A DNA stretch of 64,000 bases from Dyella sp. RRB7 (lineage in GTDB: Bacteria; Pseudomonadota; Gammaproteobacteria; Xanthomonadales; Rhodanobacteraceae). Where the stretch lies: NCBI RefSeq assembly GCF_022761115.1, contig NZ_JAKWJS010000001.1:1240001-1304000 (forward strand), written 5' to 3'. Both the position numbers and the translations under genes were made by a program. A model generated the notes under the pieces. It saw only the letters and a program-made list of their open reading frames with translations. It was not told the DNA's origin and searched no databases. Of the stretch, positions 52,161-61,624 are shown one piece after another (within the stretch, counting starts at the first letter, position 1; the number at the start of each line of letters is the position of its first letter).

Positions 52161-54689
52161 TCAATCCACCGGACCCGGCGCAATCACCTCGCGCTGTCCG
52201 TTGATGCCCATCGACGACACCAGCCCCGCCGCTTCCATCGCTTCCACCAGCCGTGCGGCGCGGTTGTAGCCGATGCGGAACTGGCGCTGCACGAACGAGA
52301 TGGAGGCGCGACGCGAGCGCAGCACGAACGCCGCGGCCTCGTCGTAGAGCGGGTCGAGTTCGGCATCGCCGCCGTCTTCGGCGAATAGTTCGCCGGAACC
52401 CTCGCTGGGCGGACCGGCCAGGATCTCATCCTTGTAGTCCGGCTCGCCGTAAAGCTTCAGGTGCGCCACCACGCGATGCACTTCCTCATCCGCGACAAAG
52501 GCGCCATGGATGCGCTGCGGATAACCGGTACCGGGCGGCAGGAACAACATGTCGCCCTGGCCCAGCAGGCTTTCGGCGCCCATCTGGTCGAGGATGGTGC
52601 GCGAGTCGATCTTGCTCGACACCTGGAACGCCACGCGGGTGGGAATGTTCGCCTTGATCAGGCCGGTGATCACGTCCACCGACGGACGCTGGGTGGCCAG
52701 GATCAGATGGATGCCGGCCGCGCGCGCCTTCTGCGCGAGGCGTGCGATCAGTTCCTCGATCTTCTTGCCGGCCACCATCATCAGGTCGGCCAGCTCGTCG
52801 ATCACCACCACGATCATCGGCAAGGTATCGAGTGTCTCGGGCACTTCCGGATGCGCGGGGAAGGGATTGAGCAACGGACGTCCAGACGCCCGTGCCTCGC
52901 GCACCTTCTGGTTGAAGCCGGCGAGGTTGCGCACACGCAGGTCCGACATCACCCGGTAGCGGTTCTCCATCTCCGCCACACACCACGCCAGCGCGTTGGC
53001 GGCCAGCTTCATGTCGGTGACCACCGGCGCCAGCAGATGCGGAATGCCCTCGTATACCGAGAGTTCCAGCATCTTCGGGTCGATCATGATCATGCGCACG
53101 TCGTCGGGCGTGGCCTTGTACAGCATCGACAGGATCATCGCGTTGACCGCCACCGACTTGCCCGAACCGGTGGTGCCGGCCACCAGCATGTGCGGCGCCT
53201 TGGCCAGGTCGGCCACCACCGGCTCGCCGGTGATGCCCTTGCCCATCGCCAGCGTCAGCAGCGAATCGGAGCCGCGGTATGCCGGCGAATCGAGGATCTC
53301 CGACAACGCGATCATCTGCCGCTGTTCGTTCGGCAGTTCCAGGCCCATGCAGGTCTTGCCCGGAATGGTCTCGACCACGCGTATGGACGTCCGTCCGAGT
53401 CCACGCGCCAGATCCTTCATCAGCGCCACGATCTGGTTGCCGCGCACACCGACCGCGGGCTCCACCTCAAAGCGCGTGATCACCGGACCCGCCGACGCGC
53501 CCACCACGGTGACCGGCACCTTGAACTCGCGCAGGCGCTGCTCGATCAATTCGCTGGTATCCGCCAACTGCGCTTCATCGACCGAGCTGAAGTCGGGCCG
53601 CGGCGGTGCCAGCAGCGAAAGGGGTGGCAGCTGCGCGGCGGAACGCGTGCGCGTCGTCACGGTGACAGGCGACGGCGCGATGGTGGCGGCGGGCTGATCG
53701 TCATTGGCGGCGAGGTATCGGCCTGACGCAACAGGTACCGCGCCGACCAGGTTGGAGATGGGCTCCAGCTCTGGCTCGGCGATCGGCGCGTCGGTGGCTT
53801 CCGCTGCCCGGGCAACGTCCGCGTGCGCCGGCAGCGGCTCGGGCGCAATGGGCGTGATGACTGGCGCGGCGACAAAGTCGTCGATGGCGGCGTTGGCAGC
53901 GAGCTGCGGCGGCGCCACGATCAGCGGCGCCGGCTCGATCGCGGACACCGGTGGAACCGCGGCGGGAGCGACCACCGACGCCGGTCGACCCAGACGCTCG
54001 AGCGGTACGGTCGGCGCCGATGCGGCAGCGCGCGCACTCTTGGGCAGCAACCAGGGTTCGCGTATGACCTTCTCTTTGGCCGCGCTCGCGCGGGGACGTG
54101 GTGCGTATGCCGGCATGGCAGGTGACGCAGGCGCCGCACGTTCAACCGGCGAGGGCACTGGCGCAGTCACCGCCGCGGTACGGCGGACGTCCGTCGAAGC
54201 GCGACTGCGACGCGCCGGCGAGGTGCGATCAGCACGACGCACCGCACCGCGTCCGCGTTGGCCACCAAAGCGTGCCAGCGACAGTTCCAGCCCCCGGCTC
54301 AACAACGCGGCGAGCAGATCCACGCCGCTCACAAGGCGCTTGAACGCGGCACGCCTGGGGACACCGAGATACCAGGGCAGCGTGACCGCCAGCAAAGTCA
54401 GCATCAGCAGGCTGGTCAACGATGCACCCAGCACACTGCTGAACCCGCTGGCCAGCGCGCGGCAAACGGAGCCACCCGCGTTCGGGTCATCGGTGTAGTG
54501 GCCGACGATCAATCCTTCCAGCGTGGCGCTGGCCATCAGGACCAGCAAACCGCCCAACCAGCAGCGGATCGTGCCTTCACCACCAAACGCCGGCCGCCGC
54601 CCCGCGAATACAGGCCGCACGACACGCCAGATCAAGGGAATCAGCCAGAGGATGGACAGCCCGAAGCCGCCGAAGAAGAAAGTGAGCAT
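52161..54689 (-). CDS. ftsK: FtsK/SpoIIIE-type DNA translocase
   Basis: An 842-residue inner-membrane DNA motor. The N-terminal part has only about three hydrophobic segments (starting [20 protein letters not shown]), followed by a long Ala/Pro-rich linker (about 130-370), the alpha/beta motor with Walker [15 protein letters not shown] (about residue 505) and [13 protein letters not shown], and a C-terminal gamma winged helix (about 775-842, [19 protein letters not shown]) that reads KOPS. Typical FtsK has four helices and begins with a conserved first membrane segment, which is not seen here. An in-frame TGA lies 12 bp before the ATG, so no longer N terminus is encoded. It may be a paralogue. 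Confidence 0.88.
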   Translation of the reverse strand: MLTFFFGGFGLSILWLIPLIWRVVRPVFAGRRPAFGGEGTIRCWLGGLLVLMASATLEGLIVGHYTDDPNAGGSVCRALASGFSSVLGASLTSLLMLTLLAVTLPWYLGVPRRAAFKRLVSGVDLLAALLSRGLELSLARFGGQRGRGAVRRADRTSPARRSRASTDVRRTAAVTAPVPSPVERAAPASPAMPAYAPRPRASAAKEKVIREPWLLPKSARAAASAPTVPLERLGRPASVVAPAAVPPVSAIEPAPLIVAPPQLAANAAIDDFVAAPVITPIAPEPLPAHADVARAAEATDAPIAEPELEPISNLVGAVPVASGRYLAANDDQPAATIAPSPVTVTTRTRSAAQLPPLSLLAPPRPDFSSVDEAQLADTSELIEQRLREFKVPVTVVGASAGPVITRFEVEPAVGVRGNQIVALMKDLARGLGRTSIRVVETIPGKTCMGLELPNEQRQMIALSEILDSPAYRGSDSLLTLAMGKGITGEPVVADLAKAPHMLVAGTTGSGKSVAVNAMILSMLYKATPDDVRMIMIDPKMLELSVYEGIPHLLAPVVTDMKLAANALAWCVAEMENRYRVMSDLRVRNLAGFNQKVREARASGRPLLNPFPAHPEVPETLDTLPMIVVVIDELADLMMVAGKKIEELIARLAQKARAAGIHLILATQRPSVDVITGLIKANIPTRVAFQVSSKIDSRTILDQMGAESLLGQGDMLFLPPGTGYPQRIHGAFVADEEVHRVVAHLKLYGEPDYKDEILAGPPSEGSGELFAEDGGDAELDPLYDEAAAFVLRSRRASISFVQRQFRIGYNRAARLVEAMEAAGLVSSMGINGQREVIAPGPVD

Positions 54690-54801
54690 GCCTGGGTTTG
54701 TTCAATAAGACGCGAGCAAGCTCAGCATGTTAGCGCCATCGCGTCATGGCCGTCAGCAAAGGGGGTTGTAACGGTCTGTTATTGCAGACAACGGCACATG
54801 G

Positions 54802-56142
54802 CTACTTGCCGATGCAGAACGAACTGAAGATCGCGCCCAACAGATCGTCGCTGGTGTAGCTGCCGGTGATTTCGCCCAGGGCATGCTGGGCCTGGCGCAG
54901 TTCTTCGGCGGCGAGTTCGCCGGCGCGGGTGGTGACCAGCGTGGCGTGGGCGTTGTGCAGATGCACGGCCACCTGCTCCAGCGCCAGCACATGTCGACGG
55001 CGCGCGCTGAACGCGCCTTCGCCGCTGCCGGCGCCCGCCAGTTGCTTGAGATGGTCGCGCAGGGCATCCAGGCCGACGCCGGTTTTCGCCGAGGCCCACA
55101 CCCAGATCGCATCGTCGCGTGTTTCGTAGCGTGCGCCGGCCTGTTCCAGATCGATCTTGTTGATCAGCACCAGGCGCTCGACGCTGGGCGGAAGATCAGC
55201 GAGCAGGGCGAGATCGTGTTGCGCATGCTGCGCGTCGGTCACCAGCAGGGCGACATCGGCCCGCGCCAGTTCACCCTGGGCGCGGCGCACGCCTTCGCGT
55301 TCCACCGGATCATCGGTCTCGCGCAGGCCGGCGGTATCGGCCAGTTCCAGCGCGATGCCATCGAGGCTGAGCTGTTCGCGCAACACATCGCGGGTGGTGC
55401 CGGCAATGTCGGTGACGATGGCGCGGTCGCTGCCGGCCAGTGCATTGAGCAGGCTCGACTTGCCCGCGTTTGGACGTCCAATGATCGCCACCCGCAGGCC
55501 GTCGTTGAGGCGAACGCCTCGCTGCGCTTCGCGCAGCAGTTCGGCCAGCTGCGCCCGCAAGGCATCGAGCTGCCGCATGATGGCCGGGTCGGCGAGAAAG
55601 TCGATTTCCTCTTCGGGAAAATCGATGGCCGCTTCGATGTGCACGCGCAGCGCGATCAACGCCTGCTGCAAGGCGTCCACCTTGCGCGAGAACACGCCTT
55701 CCATCGAGCGCAGCGCGGCGCGGGCGCCGGCCTGCGAACGCGCGGCAATCAGATCGGCCACCGCCTCGGCCTGGGCCAGGTCGAGCTTGCCATTGAGGAA
55801 GGCGCGCTCGGTGAACTCGCCCGGTCGCGCCAGCCGTGCACCCATGGCGCAGACGCGGCGCAGCAGCGTATCGAGCAACACCGGGCTGCCGTGGCCCTGC
55901 AGTTCCAGCACATGCTCGCCGGTGTAGGAGGCAGGGGCGGGGAAGTACAGCAGCAGGCCGCGATCGATCAGTTCGCCATCGCGCTCGCGGAATGCGGTGA
56001 AGTGCGCGTGGCGCGGCTGCGGATCGCGTCCCAGCAGTTCGCCGGCGATGGCGGGAACGGCCGGACCGGAAACGCGCAACACACCGACACCGGCGGCGCC
56101 GGGTGCGCTGGCAATGGCGGCGATGGTGTCGATCGAGGTCAT
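54802..56142 (-). CDS. mnmE: tRNA modification GTPase MnmE
   Basis: A 446-residue enzyme that, with MnmG, builds the 5-carboxymethylaminomethyl group of wobble uridine. The N-terminal tetrahydrofolate-binding domain starts DTIAAIASAPGAAGVGVLR. The G domain has G1 GRPNAGKSSLLNAL (about residue 220), DTAGLRE and NKIDL, and the C terminus is the conserved CIGK. It is downstream of yidC on the same strand, separated by a terminator and a repeat. Confidence 0.97.
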   Translation of the reverse strand: MTSIDTIAAIASAPGAAGVGVLRVSGPAVPAIAGELLGRDPQPRHAHFTAFRERDGELIDRGLLLYFPAPASYTGEHVLELQGHGSPVLLDTLLRRVCAMGARLARPGEFTERAFLNGKLDLAQAEAVADLIAARSQAGARAALRSMEGVFSRKVDALQQALIALRVHIEAAIDFPEEEIDFLADPAIMRQLDALRAQLAELLREAQRGVRLNDGLRVAIIGRPNAGKSSLLNALAGSDRAIVTDIAGTTRDVLREQLSLDGIALELADTAGLRETDDPVEREGVRRAQGELARADVALLVTDAQHAQHDLALLADLPPSVERLVLINKIDLEQAGARYETRDDAIWVWASAKTGVGLDALRDHLKQLAGAGSGEGAFSARRRHVLALEQVAVHLHNAHATLVTTRAGELAAEELRQAQHALGEITGSYTSDDLLGAIFSSFCIGK

Positions 56143-56197
56143 GGCGTGGATTATGGCGGTTGTGAGAGCGGGCTGGAGAACTTCAATGCTTTCTCTC

Positions 56198-56225
56198 CGT
56201 CGTCCTCGCGAAAGCGGGGACGACG
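56198..56225. repeat. REP-like palindrome, GTCGTCC variant
   Basis: CGTCGTCCTCGC-GAAA-GCGGGGACGACG, a 12-bp inverted repeat with one mismatch, between the yidC terminator and mnmE. Confidence 0.7.
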
Positions 56226-56252
56226 ATCGGAGGCGTCATGGTTTCCGGAAAA

Positions 56253-56280
56253 GAAAAAGGCCGCATCAGCGGCCTTTTTC
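56253..56280. terminator. Intrinsic terminator after yidC
   Basis: GAAAAAGGCCGC-ATCA-GCGGCCTTTTTC is a perfect 12-bp stem, 18 bp after the yidC stop. Both ends give U tracts, so it can work in either direction. Confidence 0.88.
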
Positions 56281-56298
56281 TCTAGGTGCCCGAACGAC

Positions 56299-58002
56299 TC
56301 AGGCGGCCGCCTTGGCCTTCTCTTCCGCGCGCTCGACGCTGCGCGTGATCAGCCACTGCTGCGCCAGGCTGGTGGCGCCGTTGACGACCCAGTACAGCAC
56401 CAGGCCGGCCGGGAAGAAGAAGAACATCACGCCGAACAGCACCGGCATCACCTTCATCATCTTCTGCTGCGCCGGGTCCATGCCCGCCGCCGACGGCGAC
56501 AGCCACTGGGTGGCCAGCATCACCAGCACGTACAGCACCGGCAACACGAAGAACGGATCGGGCGCCGACAGGTCATGGATCCAGCCGAAGAACGGCGAGT
56601 GACGCAGCTCCACGCTCTCCATCAGCACGCGGTACAGGCCGAAGAACACCGGCATGGTCACCAGCGCGGGCAGGCAGCCCGACATCGGGTTGACCTTCTC
56701 CTTCTTGTACAGCTCCATCATGGCCTGCTGCATCTTGACCTTGTCGTCGCCGTAACGCTCCTTCAGGGCGTTCACGCGCGGCTGCAGCTTGCGCATCTTG
56801 GCGCCGGAGCGGAACTGGGCGGCGGTCAGCTTCCACAGCGCCGCCTTCAGGCCCAGCACCAGCAGGATGATCGCCACGCCCCAGTTGCCGGTGAGGCCAT
56901 GCAGCTTGGACAGCAGCCAGTGCAGCGGCTGCGATACCACGGTGAGCCAGCCGTAGTTGGTGGTCAGGTCCAGGCCCGGCGCCACCGCATCCAGCGTGCC
57001 CTGAAGCTTCGGGCCGATATACAGGCGCGAGGCGGTGGTGAGGCTCTGGCCCGGCGCCACGTTGAGCGACGGACCGACCGCGCGAACCAGGTAGATCGGC
57101 TGGGCCGTATCCGGGTTGATCACGCTGGTGGTATAGGCGTTGGCATCCTGCGCGGCCGGAATCCAGGCCACGAAGAAATAGTGCTGCAGCATCGACGCCC
57201 AGCCACCGGTGATCGTCTGGTTCAACGGCTTCTTGGCGAAATCGGCGAACGGCAGGGTGGAGAGCTTGTCTTCCGGGCTGTACCACGCGGCACCGTAGAA
57301 GCTGTGCGAGGAGGGGTCGCTGAAGTTCTGCCACCAGGTGTGTTGCTGGGCCGGCGCCACGCGCTGCAGTTGTTCGTAGGCGTTGCCCTGCCAGGCGGTG
57401 GGGGTGCCGTTGTCGATCTTCTGGTCCAGCGCCACGACATAGCTGCCGCGCTTGAGCGTGTAGGTCTTGGTGACCTTGAGGCCGGCCGCATCCTGCCAGG
57501 TGAGGTCGACCTTCAGTTCGTCCTGGCCCTGGGCCAGCGCGTAGCTGGTCTGCGCGGCCTGGAACACGGCGCGGTGGTCGGGCGCCTCACCCTGGTTGCT
57601 CACCAGGCCGCTCTGCGCCACGAAGTACTGCGCGCGGTCGTCGTCGAGCAGGCGCACCGGCGCCGGATCGGGATCCTTCTTGGTGCGCGGCACCGAGGGA
57701 TAGCTGAGCAGTTCCGAACGCACCACGCTGCCGCCGCGCGTATCGATGGTGAGGCGCAGCAGGTCGGTGGTGAGGGTGATCAGCTGCGCCGATGCTTCCT
57801 GCGCCGTGCCGGGCACGGCAGCGGGAGCCGCGGCGGTGGTGGCGCCCGGCACGCTGCCGTCGGCGCTGGCCGGGGTGGCGGACGTCGACGAGCTGGCGAC
57901 CGCGGCGGCAGGCTGCGGGGCGTAATCCTTCTCCCAGGCCATGAACAGCATGTAGGCCACGGCCAGCAGGGCGAAGATGAGGAAGGTACGCGTTTGATTC
58001 AT
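56299..58002 (-). CDS. yidC: Membrane protein insertase YidC
   Basis: A 567-residue inner-membrane insertase. The N-terminal helix TFLIFALLAVAYMLFMAWEK is followed by a linker of Ala/Ser, a periplasmic beta-super-sandwich (about 60-340) and the five-helix core (from about 355) with LHGLTGNWGVAIILLVLGLK and the hydrophilic Arg of the groove (FRSGAKMRKLQPRV). It inserts proteins alone or with SecYEG. It lies 61 bp after rnpA; I see no yidD gene in the gap. Confidence 0.97.
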   Translation of the reverse strand: MNQTRTFLIFALLAVAYMLFMAWEKDYAPQPAAAVASSSTSATPASADGSVPGATTAAAPAAVPGTAQEASAQLITLTTDLLRLTIDTRGGSVVRSELLSYPSVPRTKKDPDPAPVRLLDDDRAQYFVAQSGLVSNQGEAPDHRAVFQAAQTSYALAQGQDELKVDLTWQDAAGLKVTKTYTLKRGSYVVALDQKIDNGTPTAWQGNAYEQLQRVAPAQQHTWWQNFSDPSSHSFYGAAWYSPEDKLSTLPFADFAKKPLNQTITGGWASMLQHYFFVAWIPAAQDANAYTTSVINPDTAQPIYLVRAVGPSLNVAPGQSLTTASRLYIGPKLQGTLDAVAPGLDLTTNYGWLTVVSQPLHWLLSKLHGLTGNWGVAIILLVLGLKAALWKLTAAQFRSGAKMRKLQPRVNALKERYGDDKVKMQQAMMELYKKEKVNPMSGCLPALVTMPVFFGLYRVLMESVELRHSPFFGWIHDLSAPDPFFVLPVLYVLVMLATQWLSPSAAGMDPAQQKMMKVMPVLFGVMFFFFPAGLVLYWVVNGATSLAQQWLITRSVERAEEKAKAAA

Positions 58003-58063
58003 CGCGAAGCAGATCCGATGGATGCCGCGACAGGGGGCCGCGGTGGGCGAAGGGAATAAAAGG

Positions 58064-58462
58064 TCAACGCACGATTGTGCCGGCCGTGTCGCCCGGCTTC
58101 AATGCGGTGTCGAGCCTCGCGGAGCGCAACTTCTTCCACAGCAGCTGAAGTTCGGCCAGCAGTTCGGGGCCGGGCAGGCCCACAGCCTGCTCGCGCGCCA
58201 TCACCATGAGGTCGATGGGCGGAAGCTCAAGACGGGCGCGCCGGAAAGATTCGCGCACGAGGCGCTTGATGCGGTTGCGGTCCACCGCACGCTTGGAGAC
58301 GCGCTTGGAGATGGCTAGGCCCAGGCGCGGATGTCCCAGGGAGTTGACCCGATAACGCACAGAAAAACAGCGGCCGCCGAAGCGGCCGCTGGCATGGCGC
58401 AGAGCAGCGAAATCACCGGCGCGGCGAAGCCGCGCCTCGCGCGGCAGGCCGGCGGCACGCAT
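58064..58462 (-). CDS. rnpA: Ribonuclease P protein component
   Basis: A 132-residue basic protein that assists the RNase P RNA in maturing tRNA 5' ends. The RNR motif SKRAVDRNRIKRLVRESFR is diagnostic and [16 protein letters not shown] marks the N terminus. I start at the ATG at 58460-58462, 14 bp after rpmH. The order rpmH-rnpA-yidC-mnmE is the universal origin arrangement. Confidence 0.95.
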   Translation of the reverse strand: MRAAGLPREARLRRAGDFAALRHASGRFGGRCFSVRYRVNSLGHPRLGLAISKRVSKRAVDRNRIKRLVRESFRRARLELPPIDLMVMAREQAVGLPGPELLAELQLLWKKLRSARLDTALKPGDTAGTIVR

Positions 58463-58476
58463 GACAGGCGTGCCGC

Positions 58477-58614
58477 TTACGGGATCAGGCGCTTGCGGCC
58501 CTTGGCGCGACGTGCGTTCAGGACCTTGCGGCCGTCGGCCGTCGCCATGCGGGCGCGGAAGCCGTGGGTACGGGCGCGCTTGAGCTTGCTGGGCTGGAAG
58601 GTTCGCTTCGACAT
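58477..58614 (-). CDS. rpmH: 50S ribosomal protein L34
   Basis: A 45-residue, very basic protein: it starts [20 protein letters not shown] and ends [10 protein letters not shown]. It is one of the most conserved short genes and is easy to miss because of its length. It lies at the start of the leftward rpmH-rnpA-yidC transcript, with a near-consensus promoter upstream. Confidence 0.97.
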   Translation of the reverse strand: MSKRTFQPSKLKRARTHGFRARMATADGRKVLNARRAKGRKRLIP

Positions 58615-58651
58615 GGCTTCGTCCGAAGTTAAAGTGATAAAAAGGTTGGAG

Positions 58652-58681
58652 ATTATGCGGAGTATGGTTGGCCCCTGTCAA
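58652..58681 (-). promoter_or_regulatory. rpmH promoter
   Basis: On the minus strand, TTGACA (58676-58681), an 18-bp spacer and CATAAT (58652-58657) form a strong sigma-70 promoter about 40 bp upstream of the rpmH ATG. Confidence 0.78.
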
Positions 58682-58721
58682 ATCGGGTCGTTTTTGGCTT
58701 GACAAGGGGCTGTTGGTTTCC

Positions 58722-58742
58722 TGTGGATATCCGTGTGGATAT
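58722..58742. promoter_or_regulatory. Two DnaA-box-like repeats before dnaA
   Basis: TGTGGATAT occurs at 58722-58730 and 58734-58742, each one mismatch from the DnaA-box TGTGGATAA and 12 bp apart. A TTGACA at 58699-58704 precedes them. They probably mediate autoregulation of dnaA. Confidence 0.6.
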
Positions 58743-58828
58743 CCATGCCGACTGGGAGGGTTCGTGCTGCTAGACTTGCCGGTCCACCCCGCGCGCAAGC
58801 GCTCCTTCCAGTGGTTGAAAACGATCCC

Positions 58829-60181
58829 ATGAGTGAACTGTGGCGGCGCTGTCTCGAGCGTCTCGAGGGCGAATTGAACGCCGAAGACCTGCATACGTGG
58901 CTGATGCCGCTGCAGGCGCGCGATGACACCCATGGCCTGCAGCTGTTCGCCCCCAATCCGTACACCCTCGATACGGTGCGCGAGCGCTACCTGGCCCGCA
59001 TCGAAACGGTGATCAGCCAGCTCACCGGTCACGAGCTGACCGTGCGGCTGGAAGTGGGCTCCAGCTCGCCCCGCGCCAATGCCAGCGGCAAGGCGGCACC
59101 GCCCGTGGCAGCGCCGGCGAAGGCCGCGCCCGCCGTGGCCGAACCGCCGGCGCCCAGCTTCAACCACAACCTGGACCCGCACTACACCTTCGAAACCTTC
59201 GTCGAGGGCAAGTCCAACCAGCTGGGCAAGGCCGCCGCCATGCAGGTGGCGATGAACCCGGGCCGCGCCTACAACCCGCTGCTGCTGTACGGCGGCACCG
59301 GCCTGGGCAAGACCCATCTGATGCACGCCACCGGCAACCTGATGCGCGAGCGCAATCCGGACTTCAAGGTGCTGTACCTGCGCTCGGAGCAGTTCGTCGG
59401 CTCGATGATCGAGGCGCTGCGCACCAAGAGCATGGACGAGTTCAAGCGCCGCTTCCGCTCGGTGGATGCGCTGCTGATCGACGACATCCAGTTCTTCGCT
59501 GGCAAGGACACCACCCAGGAAGAGTTTTTCCACACCTTCAACGCGCTGTTCGAGTCCAAGCAGCAGATCATCCTCACCTGCGACCGCTACCCGAAGGAAG
59601 TGGACAAGCTCGAGCCGCGCCTGAAGTCGCGCCTGGGCTGGGGCCTGTCGGTGGCGATCGAGCCGCCGGATTTCGAGACGCGTGCGGCGATCCTGCTGGC
59701 CAAGGCGCACGACAAGGGCGTGGCGGTGAGCGAGAACGTGGCGATGCTGCTGGCCAAGCGCATCCGCTCCAACGTGCGCGACCTGGAAGGGGCGCTCAAT
59801 ACGCTGGCGGCGCGGGCCAATTTCTACGGCAAGCCCATCACCATCGACTTCGCCGAGGAAACACTGCGCGACCTGCTGGCCACGCACGCCCAGGCGGTGA
59901 CGGTGCCCAACATCCAGAAGATCGTGGCCGACTACTACCAGGTGCGCCTGCAGGATCTGCTGTCCAAGCGCCGCGTGCGCTCGCTGGCCCGTCCGCGCCA
60001 GATCGCCATGGCGCTGTCCAAGGAGCTCACCGAGCACAGCCTGCCGGAAATCGGCGAGGCGTTCGGCGGTCGCGACCACACCACGGTGCTGCACGCCTGC
60101 CGCACGATCAAGAAGTTGTGCGAGACGGACACCCGCATGCGGCAGGACTGGGAACAGTTGATCCGCATCCTTACCGGTTAA
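58829..60181 (+). CDS. dnaA: Chromosomal replication initiator DnaA
   Basis: A 450-residue AAA+ protein. Domain I at the start ([21 protein letters not shown]) binds helicase loaders; an Ala/Pro linker (about 90-115) precedes the ATPase with Walker [14 protein letters not shown] (about residue 155) and [11 protein letters not shown]. The C-terminal helix-turn-helix holds [15 protein letters not shown], which binds DnaA boxes. It starts at the ATG at 58829; the frame upstream is open but would run into the promoter. It initiates rightward dnaA-dnaN-recF-gyrB. Confidence 0.97.
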   Translation: MSELWRRCLERLEGELNAEDLHTWLMPLQARDDTHGLQLFAPNPYTLDTVRERYLARIETVISQLTGHELTVRLEVGSSSPRANASGKAAPPVAAPAKAAPAVAEPPAPSFNHNLDPHYTFETFVEGKSNQLGKAAAMQVAMNPGRAYNPLLLYGGTGLGKTHLMHATGNLMRERNPDFKVLYLRSEQFVGSMIEALRTKSMDEFKRRFRSVDALLIDDIQFFAGKDTTQEEFFHTFNALFESKQQIILTCDRYPKEVDKLEPRLKSRLGWGLSVAIEPPDFETRAAILLAKAHDKGVAVSENVAMLLAKRIRSNVRDLEGALNTLAARANFYGKPITIDFAEETLRDLLATHAQAVTVPNIQKIVADYYQVRLQDLLSKRRVRSLARPRQIAMALSKELTEHSLPEIGEAFGGRDHTTVLHACRTIKKLCETDTRMRQDWEQLIRILTG

Positions 60182-60427
60182 TCGGCGCCTGTGCACTAAG
60201 CGCTTGAAAAGTAGTGTGGCAACCTGTGGATAATAGGTGGACGATTCGGGTGGCGAAGTTATCCACAATCGACCCACAGTCATCCGGCCCTTTAGAACAC
60301 AGTGCGAAAATCACCTAAAACGATGATTTTCATGGTTTTTTTCGGTTTTAAAAGTTATCCACGCCACCTACCACCACTACAGAACTTCTTTTAAAAACAG
60401 AAAAGCAGGTTTAGGGGAAGCGAAAAT
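60182..60427. other. Candidate chromosomal replication origin (oriC) between dnaA and dnaN
   Basis: This 246-bp A/T-rich region has consensus DnaA boxes at 60225-60233 (TGTGGATAA), 60259-60267 (TTATCCACA) and 60355-60363 (TTATCCACG). Between the last two lies an A/T-rich stretch (about 60300-60355) including GAAAATCA-10 nt-TGATTTTC, a plausible unwinding element. The transcripts diverge around the dnaA locus. The promoter of dnaN must also be here. Confidence 0.7.
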
Positions 60428-61528
60428 ATGCAATTCAGCATCCAACGAGAAGCGCTGCTCAAACCGTTGCAGCAAGTCGTAGGCGTCGTCGAACGTCGCC
60501 AGACGCTGCCGGTCCTCGCCAACCTGCTGGTCAAGGTCGCCGACGGCAAAGTGTCGCTGACCGGCACCGACCTGGAAGTGGAGATGATCGCCACCACGGC
60601 CGCTGACAAGCTGGTCGACGGTGAAATCACCATCCCTGCCCGCAAGCTTTTCGACATCGTGCGTGCCTTGCCGGATGGCGCCCACATCGAACTGAAGCTC
60701 AACGGCGATCGCGTCGCCCTCAATGCGGGACGCAGCCGGTTCACGCTGGCTACCTTGCCGGCCACCGAATTCCCGACCATCGATGAAATAGAGCTGGTTG
60801 AGCGGGTAGCGCTGCCGGAAGAGGTGTTGCGCGACCTGATGGAGCGCACCGCCTTCGCCATGGCCAATCAGGACGTGCGTTACTACTTGAACGGCATGCT
60901 GCTGGATCTTCAGGAACACACGCTTCGCTGCGTCGCCACTGACGGCCACCGTCTGGCGCTCAAGGAAACCAAGCTCGACAGCAAGGTGACGGCGCGTCGC
61001 CAGATCATCATTCCGCGCAAGGGCGTGAACGAGCTGGTCGGCTTGTTCGAAACCGGCGATGGGGAAGTGGAGCTGGAATTCGGGCGCAACCACCTGCGCG
61101 TGCGCCGCGGCGACGTGGTGTTCACCTCCAAGCTGATCGACGGCCGGTTCCCGGACTACGAGGCGGTGATTCCGCTGGGCGCGGACAAGCACGCCACGCT
61201 GGATCGCGAAGTGTTGCGAGGCGCCCTGCAGCGTGCAGCCATTCTTTCCAACGAGAAGTACCGCGGCGTGAAGCTGGAGCTGTCGCCGGGCAAGCTGCGC
61301 ATCGTGGCGCACAATCCCGAGCAGGAAGAGGCCGTGGAAGAGCTGGAAGCCGATACCGTGGTGTCGGATCTGGCGGTGGGCTTCAACGTGGGCTACCTGC
61401 TGGACGCTTTGGCCGCGTTGCGCGGCGAGCGTGCCCGCCTGAACCTGCGCGACGCCCAGTCCAGCTGCCTGGTGCAGGAAGACGACAACGATCAGGCTCG
61501 CCACGTGATCATGCCGCTGCGGCTCTGA
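60428..61528 (+). CDS. dnaN: DNA polymerase III sliding clamp, beta subunit
   Basis: A 366-residue protein of three repeated domains that form the ring-shaped dimer which keeps Pol III on DNA. It begins MQFSIQREALLKPLQQVVGVV and ends HVIMPLRL, the C-terminal Met-Pro-Leu-Arg-Leu contributing to the client-binding pocket. Length is exactly normal. It follows dnaA and precedes recF. Confidence 0.97.
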   Translation: MQFSIQREALLKPLQQVVGVVERRQTLPVLANLLVKVADGKVSLTGTDLEVEMIATTAADKLVDGEITIPARKLFDIVRALPDGAHIELKLNGDRVALNAGRSRFTLATLPATEFPTIDEIELVERVALPEEVLRDLMERTAFAMANQDVRYYLNGMLLDLQEHTLRCVATDGHRLALKETKLDSKVTARRQIIIPRKGVNELVGLFETGDGEVELEFGRNHLRVRRGDVVFTSKLIDGRFPDYEAVIPLGADKHATLDREVLRGALQRAAILSNEKYRGVKLELSPGKLRIVAHNPEQEEAVEELEADTVVSDLAVGFNVGYLLDALAALRGERARLNLRDAQSSCLVQEDDNDQARHVIMPLRL

Positions 61529-61569
61529 TGTCGGTCCATCGTTTGCGTAAGCGGGGCAAGACCCTAGGC

Positions 61570-61602
61570 AACGCCGGAGCTGTCGCAAGACGCTCCGGCG
61601 TT
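61570..61602 (+). terminator. Hairpin between dnaN and recF
   Basis: AACGCCGGAGC-11 nt-GCTCCGGCGTT, an 11-bp stem with a short T-rich end (CTTGC). It may partly terminate dnaN transcripts; recF starts 23 bp later. Confidence 0.6.
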
Positions 61603-61624
61603 CTTGCATGGGGAACGCGCTGAC

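Noticed and set aside
54883-58059. A 1058-codon open frame on the plus strand
   Set aside because: It lies opposite mnmE and yidC, both of which have every family motif; the amino acid composition (rich in His, Gln, Arg, Gly) is typical of antisense frames in high-GC genes.
58699-58727. TTGACA at 58699 as -35 of a dnaA promoter
   Set aside because: At 16-18 bp spacing no acceptable -10 is present (TGTGGA, GTGGAT), so I kept only the DnaA-box-like repeats.
58064-60283. A 739-codon minus-strand frame ending in RnpA
   Set aside because: Only the last 132 codons are RnpA; the rest is antisense to dnaA and crosses the rpmH gene in another frame.
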